Part shown: piece by piece, positions 34,054 through 46,552 of the stretch | Layout: every line of letters begins with the position of its first letter | Position numbering within the stretch: position 1 is the first letter of the stretch | Origin: Cryptomeria japonica | Lineage: Eukaryota; Streptophyta; Pinopsida; Cupressales; Cupressaceae | Direction: 5' to 3' | Length of the DNA: 64,000 nucleotides | Assembly (NCBI RefSeq): GCF_030272615.1 | Contig: NC_081410.1 | Coordinates: 186,171,619-186,235,618 of the forward strand | The notes under the pieces: generated by a model | The model's database searches: none | What the model was told of the DNA's origin: nothing | The model's input: only the letters and a program-made list of their open reading frames with translations | Position numbers and translations under genes: made by a program

Positions 34054-35547
34054 CTATTCTTTAGTATTCACATAGACCAATTTCACTTCTTTTGCTTCAA
34101 CATTCTCTTTCAAAAAATTGAATTTGATAGAAACATGTTTAGTTTTAGAGTGAAATACCGGATACTTGGATATATCTATTGCTACCATATTATCACAGTA
34201 AATGATTCTAGGTTCTTTGAATTTTACCTTTATGTCCTTCAACATTTTCTTAATCCATAATACCTTAGTACAATTAGTTGTTGTTGCAACAAATTCTGAT
34301 TCTGCTATTGATAATGATGTAAAACTTTATTTCTTGCTCAACCATGAAATCAATCTGCTACCTAGAAAGAATGCTTCACTGATGGTGCTCTTTCTGTCAT
34401 TTACATCTCCTACCCAATTTGCATCCGTGTATGCACATAAATAAAAAATTTCATCTTTAGGATACCATAAACCAAGATTTGTTGTGCCTTGTAGATATCG
34501 GAAAATCCTTTTCACTGTTGATTCATGATTTTCCTTAGGATTACTCTGAAATCTTGAAACAATACATACTACATTCATAATATTAGGTCTTGTTTGTGTT
34601 AAATAAAGTAAACCTCCAATCATAGACTTATATCTTGTCGGATTAACAGGTGTTGATTCATCCTTCAATGATAGTTTATCAGTTGTAGTCATAGGAGTAC
34701 TTACCGGTTTAGATTTTTCCATACCAAATTTCTTTAGTAGTTCTTTCAAGTACTTTGATTGACATCTTAATATACCTTTATCAGACTATGAAATATAAAA
34801 TCCTAAAAATAATTTTATCTCCCCAATTATAGACATTTCAAATTCTTCCTACATCTTATTAGAAAAGTCTTTACACAATCCATCTTCTCCTCCAAAAATG
34901 ATATCATCAACAAAAACTTCAATAACCAAGATGTCATGATTGGTCACTTTAAAATATAATTTGATGTCAGCATTGCATTTAGTGTAACCAAGCTTCAAAA
35001 GATATTTGTCCAATCTAGCATACCAAGCTCTAGGAGCTTGCTTTAATCCATATAAAGCTTTCCTTAACCTGCAAACCATATCTATGTCATTTGTCAAAGA
35101 AAATCCATCAGGTTGTTCAATGTAAACTTCCTCTTCAAGATCACCATTTAGAAATGCACATTTAACATCCATTTGATATACTTTATAGTTCTTGTGTGCT
35201 ACAAATGCTAGAAATAGTCTGACTGCCTCAATTCTAGCTACCGGTGCAAAGGTTTGATTGTAATAAATTCCCTCTTTCTGTGAATATCCTTTACACACTA
35301 ATCTTGCTTTGTTTCTAATTACCTTACCATCTTCATTAAGTTTATTTCTGAATACCCATTTAGTTCCAATTACATTTTTGTTTTTAGGCCGGGGAACCAA
35401 TGTCCATGTGTTATTCTTTTCAATTTGTTCCAATTCATCTTCCATAGCTTTAATCCAATGTTTATCTTCACATGCCTCATTAATTGATGTTGGTTCAATT
35501 TGAGAAATTAGACATACCTCTTCATTTTCCAGTCTTCCTCTTGTCAT
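34054..35547 (-). pseudogene. M reverse transcriptase and RNase H
   Basis: RT 35547-34849: [63 protein letters not shown] (catalytic Asp pair preserved). Connection region with STPM and MIGGLLYLTQTRPNIM. RNase H 34749-34054: YTDANWVGDVNDRKSTISEAFFLG, IYCDNMVAIDISK, SKTKHVSIKF. Stops occur near 34849, 34790 and 34325. Confidence 0.9.
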
Positions 35548-35803
35548 AACTCCTTGATCTTATTCCCAATTATCTGACTTTCAAAGTGATTCAATCTTAC
35601 ATACCTGGGTGTATTCACTTGATGTTGTTCTTCAGTCACTGTAGATTCTCAGATGATGTCGGTGTGACTAGATCAACATTTTGTACTGGTGCATTCTGTA
35701 TAGGTTCATTTGTGATTATCTCGACTATCGGTTCAGAGTCCATAGACCTTGAATTACCTCTAAACTGTTCATCAATCTTCACATTTGCACTCTCAATGAT
35801 TTT

Positions 35804-37100
35804 CTACAATCTCTTATTAAAACATCTATATGCCTTTCTCTTAGATGAATAACCAAGAAATATTCCTTCATCACTTCTAGGATCAAATTTACCAATATAA
35901 TCATCTCTCCTAATATAACATTTGCTTCCAAATATTTTGAAATATTTAAGAGTAGAAGTATTACCAAACCATAGTTCATGAGGGGTCTTACCGGTTTCAC
36001 CTTTGATGTGAACTCTGTTGAATGTGTAAACCATTGTATTCACTACTTCTCTCCAATACACATGGGGTAGGTTTGCTTCTGATATCATGCTTCTAGCTGC
36101 ATCCAAAATAGTTATGTTCTTCCTTTCCACAACTCTATTTTGCTGGGGTGTCTGAGGTGCTAATAATTGTCTTCTGATTCCATTCACTTCATAGAATGTA
36201 TTAAATTCCTTAGATGTGAATTCACCTCCTTGATCTGATCTTAAACATTTGATTTTCTTACCAGTTTCATTCTCTACCATTGCCTTGAATAGTTTGAATT
36301 TCCCAAAAGCTTATGCTTTCTCCCTGAGAAAAGTAACCCAACACATTCTATAATAATCATCAATGATTAGCATAAAATATCTATCTCCTTGTAAACTTCT
36401 GGTTCTTTCCGGACCACATAAATCAGTATGAATTAAGTCAACAACATTATTGGATTTCTCTGGAATACTCTTAAAAGTTGCTCTTACTTGCTTTCCAAAT
36501 TGACATTCCTTACATACCAGATTGTGAGGTTTTACAATTTTAGTAAAATCCCTTACTGCCTTAGTTGTACTGGTCTTTACAATGCAATCAAAATTTACAT
36601 GACAAAGTATCTTATGCCATAACCAACTTTCATCAATATGTGCAATCAAGCATGTCTTCTCATTTTTATTCAAATGAAAGATGCTACCTCTAGTCTAATT
36701 ACCGGTGGCAATTTCCAAACCAGTTCTATTCATGATTTTGCATTTACCATTCTTGAATTGTAACTGAAATCCCTTTTCAACTAATTGACCAACACTCAAA
36801 AGATTATGCTTCAAACCATCAACATAATAAACATTGTCAGTATTGTGCTTACCATCAAAAGATATAGTGCCTTTTCCTCTAATCAAACAAGCTTTATCAT
36901 CCCCAAATGTTACTACACCTCCATTGTATTCCTAAAAGGTTAAGAATTTACTTTTATCACTAGTCATATAATGTGAACATCCAGAATCAATGATCCATTC
37001 ATCCTTTTCTTCAATTTTAGCTGTTAGGGCCTGCTCTACCGAATGTATAGCAGGTGTCGGTTGATCTTCTATTATTGCAACAAAAGCCCATCCATTGTCT
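35804..37100 (-). pseudogene. M protease, GAG-pre-integrase and integrase
   Basis: Protease site WIIDSGCSHYMTSDKSKF near 36990 keeps Asp-Ser-Gly. GAG-pre-integrase SWLWHKILCHVNFD near 36620. Integrase: DLIHTDLCGPERTRSLQGD and IDDYYRMCWVTF with catalytic Asp, SDQGGEFTSKEF with the second Asp, and QQNRVVERKN with the Glu. Then ELWFG and FLGYSSKRKAYRCF motifs. Stops separate the pieces, but the DDE triad is readable. Confidence 0.85.
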
Positions 37101-38132
37101 GTCGGTTCCTCATTAGAATCATCAGTAACTCCTTCATCAGCATAGTAACATGATTTGTCTCTATTCTTATTAAATTTGTATCTCTGATATTCAGGGTTAG
37201 GCTTGTATGTTCTTTTAGCTTCTTCTTTCAATCTTGCATGTCTATCAGGACACCTAGATGCCATATGATCAATTTTATTATAGTTAAAACATTTAAATGG
37301 TTCTTTACCTTCATACTTACTTCCAACTGGACCTTTAGGCATTTTCCTTGCAAATAGTTCTTCAAGCTCTTCAAGTTCTTCATTTTCCCTTCTGATTTCT
37401 TCAAGTTCTCTTGCATAAAGTGCTTTCCAATCAGATTTCTTAGATGATGATGATGATGTATTAGGCAATAGGCTAATACATAAAGTGCTTTCCTTCTCAG
37501 ATTTCTTTAATTGTAGCAACAAGACCAAATTCCTCAAGTTCAAAAGCTGAAAGTTTTTCAACCAAGGTATCTCTAGATACTGATGTATTAGGCATTGTTC
37601 TTAATTCATTAATAGCAGTTACTTTCATTTTGTATGCCGGTGGAAATGCTCTTAAAACTTTAGAAACAATTTCATCTTCACTTAAGGATCCTCCACAACA
37701 TTGTATATCCAAAACAATTTCATTAACTCTTTCAATAAAAGCAAAAATCCTTTCATCTTCTTTCATTTTTAGATTTTCATACCTAACCTAGAAGCATTCT
37801 AGTTTCGCAATTTTGACAGTGTTATCACCTTCTTGTAATGTCTCCAATTTATCCCAAATAGCTTTAGCAGTAGATCGGTCTGATAATCCCATGATTTGTT
37901 GATCTGATAATGTGCTCAAAAGTGCTTCCCTTGCTTTACAATCATTCTCCTGATCTTTAGCGAAGGTAGGTGGATTAGGTTGACTCTGTGTAGGACCAGC
38001 ATAATCATTCTTTGTAACATCACATATGTCTCTTCCAATGCAATTCAGATGTGTCTCCATTCTGATCTTCCATAGACCATAGTTAGTTCCATCAATCTTT
38101 GGACTGTCTTTCCTGAAATAGTTAGTTGCCAT
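37101..38132 (-). pseudogene. M gag
   Basis: Starts at ATG 38132 (MATNYFRKDSPKIDGTNYG), a typical copia Gag N-terminus. UBN2-type blocks IWDKLETLQEGDNTVKIAKLE and VNEIVLDIQCCGGSLSEDEIVSKVLRAFP follow, then a Glu-rich stretch and a degenerate knuckle CFNYNKIDHMASRC (second Cys and Gly lost) near 37260-37300. A TAG near 37788 and a frame change near 37500 break it. Confidence 0.85.
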
Positions 38133-38175
38133 AGAATCTCCTCAAGCTGTTAAACTTCTGCAAAAAGAGGACTTA

Positions 38176-38187
38176 GCTCTGATACCA
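38176..38187 (-). promoter_or_regulatory. Primer-binding site of M
   Basis: Minus strand TGGTATCAGAGC, two bases inside the LTR end CCTAACA. Confidence 0.85.
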
Positions 38188-38189
38188 AT

Positions 38190-39242
38190 TGTTAGGACCT
38201 AGAGGCAACTAAGAGGGGGGGTGAATCAGTTGTCTATTAATTTCAACCCAGCTATAACTTAATTAAATTTAATGCATAATACCAGTAAACCAAACTTAAT
38301 GTCGGTTGACAGTTTAACAGTTAATAATAGTACCGGTAAAATTTAATGCATGAAACTAAAAGACAAATAAAATCCACAACACATAACATAGATATTTGTA
38401 TGTGGAAACCCTGTAAGGGGACAAACCATGATGGGAAACCTTACCCACAATCAGATGATACTACTGCAGATAGTATGTGTATATAAATGGGGTCTACACA
38501 TGCAGAAGGGCCAACTACCTAGAGCTCACTGCTCAATCACAAGATGGGAGTCACACTAACTACAATTGGATGGTTAAATCCAATGATAATGTACTGCTCA
38601 AAATAGCATCTTCATATGCTGGATTCAGTACTAGTTAAGCTCTGATTGTCTTCTTCATACCTTCCTTGAATATTCAAATGATGTCTGTGTGTATAGCTCT
38701 TCTTATATTCGCATATACCAAATATCACAACCTTGTAATCTCTTATTACCTTCCTTATGTCAATCTCACAAATGAGATCTTACATATATACCAAAACCTA
38801 AGACCAAATGTGTAGGTCGGCTTACTAAGAATATTACAATTAAATCAATTACCAATGAATCAATATGTGATGCATCATGTTGGCTCAATGCATTTACAAT
38901 AATAACCAATAAACAAATCATCTTCATAACGTGTCATGGCAATCTGGAATAGATAACGCTTGTCGGTAACAAGAAATATGCAAACTCGATTAGACCAATA
39001 ACCAAATCACTAAAACAAGTGTCCATGCCATGTCTTCGATGTAACCAAGTAATCTCCAGATGACAATAGATCATCCTCAGTGCCAGTGAACAATATAACC
39101 TATCGGTGAACCAAATATCGGTGATTGTGCATAAGTCACTGAACATGTCGATGAACATAACTAAAGATCTCTAGTGCTAATAAGTGTTGGCAAGTGTTGA
39201 CATCAATGACAAAACCAATGCAACACATCCATAATACCAATA
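38190..39242 (-). repeat. 5' LTR of M (1053 bp)
   Basis: TGTTAGGACCTAGAGGCAAC to ATACCAATA. The inner end carries CTAAGAGGGGGGGTGAATCAG, the reverse of the shared U5 motif. Confidence 0.85.
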
Positions 39243-39428
39243 GAGCGAAGAGAGTATTGCTAGCTAGTTTTAGTCGAATTCGTGTCGTGATTTGCGTGAT
39301 TGAAGCTGAATCAAAGGTTAGTGAAGGTTGAACTAGTGTGCATTTGAGAAATAAACTGGTAACTAAGGCAATGCGTGTGAATTGAGGTATTTCTTTGTGA
39401 ATCGCACTTCAAATCTAGTTTATCTGAA

Positions 39429-42400
39429 ATGGCTTCATCATCTAAGCAAGTAGAGAGGTTAGTGATCACATCATAACCTTTGGAGGTTGTAGAATCAAAA
39501 CTAATTGTGTCTTATAATGCTTTATCTCAAGTTCCTGATGGAGTCATTGTAGAAGGAGATTTATCTAGCTACATTGATTGTAAAATTCAAGATTTAGGAT
39601 CATTGTCAATTTATTCTTAGTTGAAAACCCTTTGCGATAAGAGCGGAAAGATTCAACCCGAGTATATTAGGGTTTATGAGAAAGGTTTTCATAATGTAGC
39701 TTATTTTCTTGAGGATTTTGAAGAGGAACATATCCGAATCATTTTGAATCATGTTCATGGTGAGAATATGTACTTGGAAAGAACACACACTATAACCAAG
39801 GAGGCTATTCAAGCTGTGACTGGTTTTTGGTCAACCGGTGAAGTGCCTACACTGAGGCAAATTTCTAAGGAGACAGTAACCACTTTAACCTCATCAACCT
39901 TTGATGGGCATTCTTTTTCTATCAATAACATTAAGGACCCAGTGGTTAAACTGGCTACTATGGTTATAGGTTACCAGATATTATATTCCAATAGAATGAA
40001 TAGTGTACCATCTGTAGCAATGCATACTACCTATAAAATGATTGTTGAGAATGAAAATTATGACCTTTGTGAGGCCATAAGAAGTCAATTGATGTTGAAT
40101 CTACAGTCAATCAAGAAGGAAAACAGTCAAAAGTTCAAGTTTGGTCAGTTATTGATTGGTCTATTCTTTTACTTTCAAAATTTCCTACCAAGAATTGGTG
40201 ATTTAGAATGGTCTAAAGACCTACCGGTAACCGCTCAAATCAAGAACAACATTAATATTTTCAAGAACACCTTCTTTTCGCAATGAATAAATATGTCACT
40301 GAATTTCAAAAGAAAATGAGTGTGAGGGTAAGGCTACCTGAGGATGTGGTGAAAAAATTTGCTAAGGACATCATTTTCACAGTCACCACTAATTTTTTTC
40401 TGATGGAAGCTATTGAATTGAGAGAAGATGAAATGGAAGACATGAGCTATGAATTTAATTATGACTTATTGATTGGTTATGCCAATAACCTGTTGGCATC
40501 TTCAGTGGACAAAAAGAAGAAAAGACTGGATACTAGTGAGGAGCAAACTATAAAAGCTAAAACCAGTAGTGGTAAAGGAAAGAAGAAGAAGGCTGAGAAA
40601 GTGCCTACGGTGACAAAAAGTACTAGAGTGACATGAAGAGTCAAACTAAAAAGGAACCGACACCTAAGGTATACATAAAGAAGCAGACTGCAACAAAGAA
40701 AAGAGTTTGACAACTGATTCTTCAAGCAAAATCTGATGAAACTGATACTGAGGAAGAATCAAAGAAGGTAAAGGCAACTGGCAAGAAGTCCAAGATAGTT
40801 GGAACTATTCCCATTAATGCTTTGTATTACAAGCCTATGTCTAATTTTGAGAGAATGGTAAAGACATTGGGAAGGGACAGATTTGATAATGTCAAAGAAT
40901 ATTTTGATTCATTTGATGAAGATCGAAAGGAACAAATTGTTCAACAGGTAATCAGTTATTTGTGTCATTACAATCGATTACCTCGTGATATTGAGAAAGA
41001 TATTTATGATTCTTTATATCCTATTCTTTTGAATAAATGGGACGAAGTTGTGAAGAAAGAAAAATAAATTATTGATAATGTGTTTTTGCAATATTTTCCT
41101 GATTTGTCAAAAGATGAGTTGATTGCATTGCTTGAAAAACACAAAGCTCTATTTTATTTTATGTCAAGGAGATTGAAACTACTTAGTGGGAAGGTGTAAC
41201 CTATTGAAATTGATACTCAATAGATAGCAAATGAAATTTAGAATATGCATAAAATGATAGAGCCCCAATAGAATAATGAGCAAGATATTATGGGCTTACC
41301 GGAATGAGATGAGGAAGAAATAGTGCAAGTTGATATTGTCTATTCTATCAAGAAGAAGGATGACACTACTTCCCAACCAGTAATATTTGTTGATGATATT
41401 CAGGATACAATAGATCTATCTAGAAACATCATTGCACCAGATATGCAGCCACCTAAAATTACTGATTCATAGGTTAATACAGTAAAGATATCGGCAACTC
41501 AACCAAGTATGGATATTCCACCCCCATCGATAAATGATCAGCAAGTGAAACCCCAACTCCCACCGGTTTCATAGGCTACTCAGGAGGAACCTTCTGAAAA
41601 AGTTGTTAAACAAACTATTGAATAGGAGAAGGAGAAAGGACAAGAGGAGGAAAAGACTAATAAGGAGACATCTACTAAAACAAAGAAGACATTGATCAAA
41701 TAGCAAAATGATGATGATGATGACTCACTTTGCATCAGAGGGCCAATAAATGTCGATAACATGAGTGCATCAGAATTGCTGGAATTTGCAAATGTGATGC
41801 AATCCAGAGGTCAGAAGAAGAGGCTTAAAGAACAAAGAATGGAAGTTGAAACCATTTAAAATGTTGTAGATATTATGTCAAGCCTTCTACCGAAAACTGC
41901 AACAGGGAACATGTCAACTCCCATTGGCAAGCTTGGCTAGTTGGTTGTTGATGCCTCTAACCAACTTAAGTCCCTTGAGGAAGTAGAAAATACCTATGCA
42001 GAGAAGAGCTATAGGAAGAAGCGAGGAGAACAGATCATGAAGGATATTGATACAGGGAGAATTGCCCTATCATTGAATAAAGACCTATTAAGAAAATCTA
42101 TTGAAACGGGAGGGAAAATTCTTGCATTTACATCTAATGTTTCATTATTTTATACTGATATCAATCAAAGGCCAACATAATTCGAGCAAGAACTCGAAAG
42201 TATATGTCTTGCTTACATACCTTTACAAGATTCAATTTTAGCTTTTGTCAAATCTGTGGATGATTTGCAAAACAAGTTAGATGTCTATGATTGTGAATAG
42301 GAAAAAAGAATTCAATCTCTGAAGGAGTTGAAGAATTTACTTAGACCAAAAGTGGAAATGTTACAAAGACAATACAAGAATGCAGAAGAAATTTTGGCTA

Positions 42401-42564
42401 CTCCAGAGATGTGTACACTTGATTCAATGGAAGAATTTTGTGCACAGGCCATGACTACAATTGATCTCACTGAAACCTTTATGGAGACATGGGAAAATGA
42501 TTTTTCTCAATTGAAGCGTACTTTTAGTGATATTTTTCTAAGAATTACAATGAACAATCCTTGA
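39429..42564 (+). pseudogene. ORF2 of J
   Basis: ATG 39429 (MASSSKQVE). The unknown domain spans 39500-40240: YIDCKIQDLGSLSIY, VHGENMYLERTHTITKEAI, VTGFWSTGEVP, MVIGYQILYSNRMNSVPSVA, FGQLLIGLFFYFQNFLP. Frame changes occur near 40280 and 40633. From 40633 the frame is continuous to TGA 42562-42564, with a central helical part and a coiled-coil tail. Between 40822 and 42564 it has 14 internal stops (9 TAG, 4 TAA, 1 TGA) yet no indel. It is closest to N. Dead copy; function unknown. Confidence 0.8.
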
Positions 42565-42790
42565 TTTAGACTTTCAAGTTTTGTATATAAACTTTTGCTA
42601 CAAATGTTTGCTATATGTATATATTTTACTTTTTCAATTTGGCATTGTTGTCAAAGGGGGAGTAAAAATATGTATGTGTTGTCAAAATTTAATGTATTGT
42701 TAAGTGGGAGTAGGAAAATACATGTGTACAATTTATGTAAGCACACTTAGCTATATAGTTTGAAAATTTTCTAAGTGCTACCATCAATGC

Positions 42791-42803
42791 CAAAGGGGGA
42801 GAT
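42791..42803 (+). promoter_or_regulatory. Polypurine tract of J
   Basis: CAAAGGGGGAGAT before the 3' LTR at 42804. An upstream copy TCAAAGGGGGAGTA lies at 42651-42664. The flanking ACCATCAATG and GTCATTGGTGG sequences form a weaker version of the B/C stem-loop. Confidence 0.7.
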
Positions 42804-43591
42804 TGTTGGCTTGATGATGACTGTAATGAATGACTTCATATGTTGTCATTGGTGGAACATGAACACAAACATATGTTTGTCTATCGGTGTTACTTCAAAT
42901 TTATTTGTATTATATTTCTACCATTATTAGTTGTTTTTCTTGTGGTGGTGTCAAACTAGTACATGTCGTCAACCGATATATATAGGAATGTCCCGACACC
43001 AACTTGAGAATCCAACGGAGATTATCAAAGAAGCAATAGAGCACAATTGGTTTATAAGTTGACAGAAGTTGACTCCAACCGGTATTCATTGATTGTGTGA
43101 TGAGTTATCACCGGTCGTGATGAGTTATCCTAATCAAAAAAAATTGGCGGTATTTTGTGATGAGTTATGTTTGATTGTCCAGATATACTGCACCTAGAAA
43201 ATTGTGATATAGTTCCTAAGGCCAACATAAAATCTAAATGTCTATATAATGACATTATGATGAAATTTTATGTATGAGAAAAGGAGATATGTTATGAGAA
43301 TATTTGATATGAAGATAGAAGTGTTAAGATGTAGAATATGTTTGTAATGCAGTTTTGAGTGCCCAGAAGAGGATCTATTCAAGCAAGTTGTGCTACTTCT
43401 AGATCACGCCACCTATTGTTTTCTAATCACTACAATAGTCAAATCCCCTAACTGGGTAAGCTCTAACAAGCTTCATTATACAAATACTTTAACAAGGTGA
43501 TCCATTAGTTTGGATTCAGAAATCCTCTACCGAGGTTACTCCTGACAGAGATTTGGGATCTTTAACAAGATTCACTCCTAGCAGAGCATGT

Positions 43592-44735
43592 TGTTGGTGT
43601 TTTGATGATGTTTAGTTATGATTGTCATTGATTGACACACACTTATTTGATGTATGAGTTATTCTCAACCCGTAGTTGTTCCAACCAGTATTGTATGTCA
43701 TTAAATGTATAGTCTTTGTTTGTTGAAGACTATTGGTGTTTTGCTGAAGATGCTTACCAGTCAAAGCATGACCAAAGACCCCAAGCAGTATGAAGACCTC
43801 AAGCGGAACAAAGACCCCGAGCGGCAGTTAATCTTTTGATCGAAACACTATGTTCTAGTTATTCAATCTTCATTTGTTAACCGGTAATTGGTATATTGTG
43901 TTAAACTGGTATAATTGTAATGTGTGATGAGCTATCATCCACTGACACTTTGGTGGTGTTTCTGTGCCATGTTACCAAATGTGTCTAGATGCACTATACC
44001 TAGGAAATTGTAGTCTAATCTTATTGAACCGACATGAAATCAGGTCCCTATATGAGGATATCATGTCTAGGGTTTTGAAGAGTTGTTGATGTGTGTGAGT
44101 GTTGTAGAGAAGATTAGGTCTGTGCAAGAAAAGGTATCTCATGACAGAGATTGAGAGTGTAAAATATAGAAGACTAAAGTAATGCTGGAATGCATTAATA
44201 GGGAGTTGTCAAGGATCTAATCAATTATTTTGTGCTACTGTCTAGATCATTCACTTGTTGATTACTAATATCTTTGACAAGTTTGAAACCCTTAACCAGG
44301 TAGGCCCAGCCAAGCCTATTGTAAATCCTCTAACAAGGTGGTTCATAGTTGTGGATCTGAAATCCTCTAACAAGGTAGTCTTTAACAGGACTTATCTCCT
44401 AACAGAGATATAAATTCCTAACAGGATCTGTTCTGATGAAGAACATTGTAAGGACTTAACTGGTCTGATCTTAACCAGTCTGGTTACTATTCTATAAATA
44501 GTTGACTTGTAAGTTTTACTCACCGTGGTTTTTCCCATTTGGGTTTCCATGTCAAAATATCTTGTGTTATGGTGATTATACTTCTGTGGGTGAATTCTTT
44601 ATTTTCTATTTGTCTTGTTTGTGTTTTAACTAGTTTATTGTTTAATCTGCTGCCCTAGTCTACAGTTAAATTGCTTAAGAGTTTGTTTAAGTTTTTGGGT
44701 ATACTATGTCACCCCCCCCCTCTTAGTATTCATCA
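43592..44735 (+). repeat. 5' LTR of N (1144 bp)
   Basis: TGTTGGTGTTTTGATGATG to TCTTAGTATTCATCA, with C9 in the shared motif. Followed by ATTGGTATCAAAGCC. Confidence 0.9.
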
Positions 44736-44737
44736 AT

Positions 44738-44749
44738 TGGTATCAAAGC
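44738..44749 (+). promoter_or_regulatory. Primer-binding site of N
   Basis: TGGTATCAAAGC, one G-to-A change from the other elements. Confidence 0.75.
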
Positions 44750-44785
44750 CAACCTTTCTATAAGTCTAACCACTTGGAAGGAGAT

Positions 44786-46111
44786 ATGGGGGAATACAGC
44801 ATGAGGGAACTCACTCACCATCTTAGTGAGTCTGAGAGAGCCTATGATGAACTCAAATTTAAGTATAAAGCCTCTTTAGCCAAGAGAAGAGAACTTGTTG
44901 AGCAATTGATGGAATTTACTGAAACCAACTCTTCTGATGAAGCAGACATGGAGGCCCTAGTCAGAGAAGTGGAGAAACTAAATGAATCCAAAAATAACCT
45001 AAGGAGGGAGTTGGAAGGACTAACTATCAGGATGAGTCAGGAGCTAGAAAATAGAAGAAAACTTGAAGATTTAGTGAAGGACAAGGAGCATGAGATCTCT
45101 AAGTTGAAACAAGAGATTGGAACCATCACTGCTCATCTGCAAGAGGGTAATGAAGAGAAAGAAGAAATACAAGAAAACCTAAATGTTGCTATCTCTTAGA
45201 ATGAAACCTTAATGAAAACCAATGATGCTCTTTCCAAGGAACTTGCTGAATCAAAGGAGATACTTGCAAAGTTCAACCATAGTGTTGCTAAGTTGGAACA
45301 AAAGTTGGAATTGGTGAAACCATCAAAGGATACCACTGGACTTGGTTTCTCTAGATACGAGGAAGGTGAGACCTCTAGAACCAAGAGTGATGCACTAAAG
45401 GAGCAATCTGCACCTAAGAACAATAGCAAGAGTAAAGGTAAGCAAAAGTTTAAACCTGTTTACTTTAACTATCTTAAGGAATGACATACTGCCAATGTAT
45501 GTAGGAGCAAGGCTTACAATAACTTTCCTTACATACAAAACAATGTGGCTAGATCTGGTAGATTTAATGGTCACTGTTATGCATGCAACAAGTTTGGGCA
45601 TAGAATTTTTGAGTGCAGGTCGGTTATGAACAACTCTAGAAGTTATGCACCAAGATCTAAAGGAGTTGTCCCAAAACCTCCTATGAACCAGAACCCAAAC
45701 CAGTATAGAACCTATGACCATCAGTCAAATAGTTATGAAGTGGCAACCAGTTGGAGAGAAACCTATTTGAACTATCATGGTAGTGGTCACACTGCTGCAA
45801 CATGCAGAAGGAAGAATGGAAATGTGAACACCAGACCATGGAGAACACTTGGAATTGTATGCTATCATTGCAACAAATCAGGACACACTGCCAGAGCATG
45901 CAGACTAAGAAAGAATACATCAGGAGACATACTGATAAACCCAGAAGGAAAGAATACATCAGGAGACATACCGATAAACCCAGAAGGGAAGATTGATGTT
46001 GAAACCATTCAGGTAGATATGGATAAAACTTGGAAAAAGAAATCTGAAGAGAAGCCACAAGATGTACCAGTTTCCGCACCTAGTGTGGAGGCCCCAGAAT
46101 CGGCAAACTAA
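44786..46111 (+). pseudogene. ORF1 of N: coiled-coil, zinc-knuckle protein
   Basis: Start ATG 44786 (MGEYSMRELTHHLSESERAY). Coiled coil to about residue 180. Knuckle positions: YFNYLKE-stop-HTANVC (degenerate), CYACNKFGHRIFEC, LNYHGSGHTAATC (degenerate), CYHCNKSGHTARAC. Only two stops break an otherwise continuous gene, TAG 45197-45199 and TGA 45482-45484. It ends TAA 46109-46111 after VEAPESAN, followed by AGCTTAGGGGGAAC. It holds a 39-nt in-frame tandem duplication. Confidence 0.8.
45909..45986 (+). repeat. 39-nt tandem duplication in ORF1 of N
   Basis: Two units (45909-45947, 45948-45986), one or two mismatches, encoding KNTSGDI-INPEG twice without a frame change. The unit is absent in J. 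Confidence 0.85.
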
Positions 46112-46552
46112 GCTTTGAAAAGCTTAGGGGGAACATATCGGTAAAAAATGTTTCGATCCCCCAGAGTATATCAATATTTGTTACCTATCAACTGATAGAA
46201 GAAATGAAGCGGTAAAAGGTAAAATTAGGGTTTGAGCCCTAATGGTGATGAATTTATTATGGTATGTGGGAGCATGTTTAAAAGTGACTTTTGTCATCAT
46301 TTTTACTTACCTATTTTCAGAGAAAAAATTTTCTAGCTTGAGCAACGCAACCAGAGCGATTCATCTTGCATTCGAAAAAAAATCAGAAAGGAATCTTGCA
46401 CAAGATTTTGCAGCCACTTCAAGCTATCGATGTGGAAGTCAAAGTGGTAAACAAGATTTTGAAGAGGTATGTTGTGCTCACCATCAAAAAACCCTAGTTT
46501 AGAGTGTGAAGGTATTTCTCATTGCATTCTTGTCATTTGGAATCTTCTAGAT
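46112..46552 (+). other. ORF1-ORF2 spacer of N
   Basis: No pol sequence. It has a G-tract after ORF1 and AAGGTATTTC at 46509-46518, about 35 nt before the ORF2 ATG, as in J. Confidence 0.5.

Larger units (their letters stand above)
32687..39242 (-). mobile_element. Element M: Ty1/copia retrotransposon, left LTR truncated
   Basis: 3' LTR on the left (about 32687-33569, missing its U5-side ~185 bp), purine tract 33570-33583 (minus strand CCAAAGGGGGAGAT), RNase H, RT, integrase, protease, gag, primer site 38176-38187, 5' LTR 38190-39242. J spacer follows directly on the right. Its purine tract and LTR ends resemble the pol-less families more than those of F do. Confidence 0.85.
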
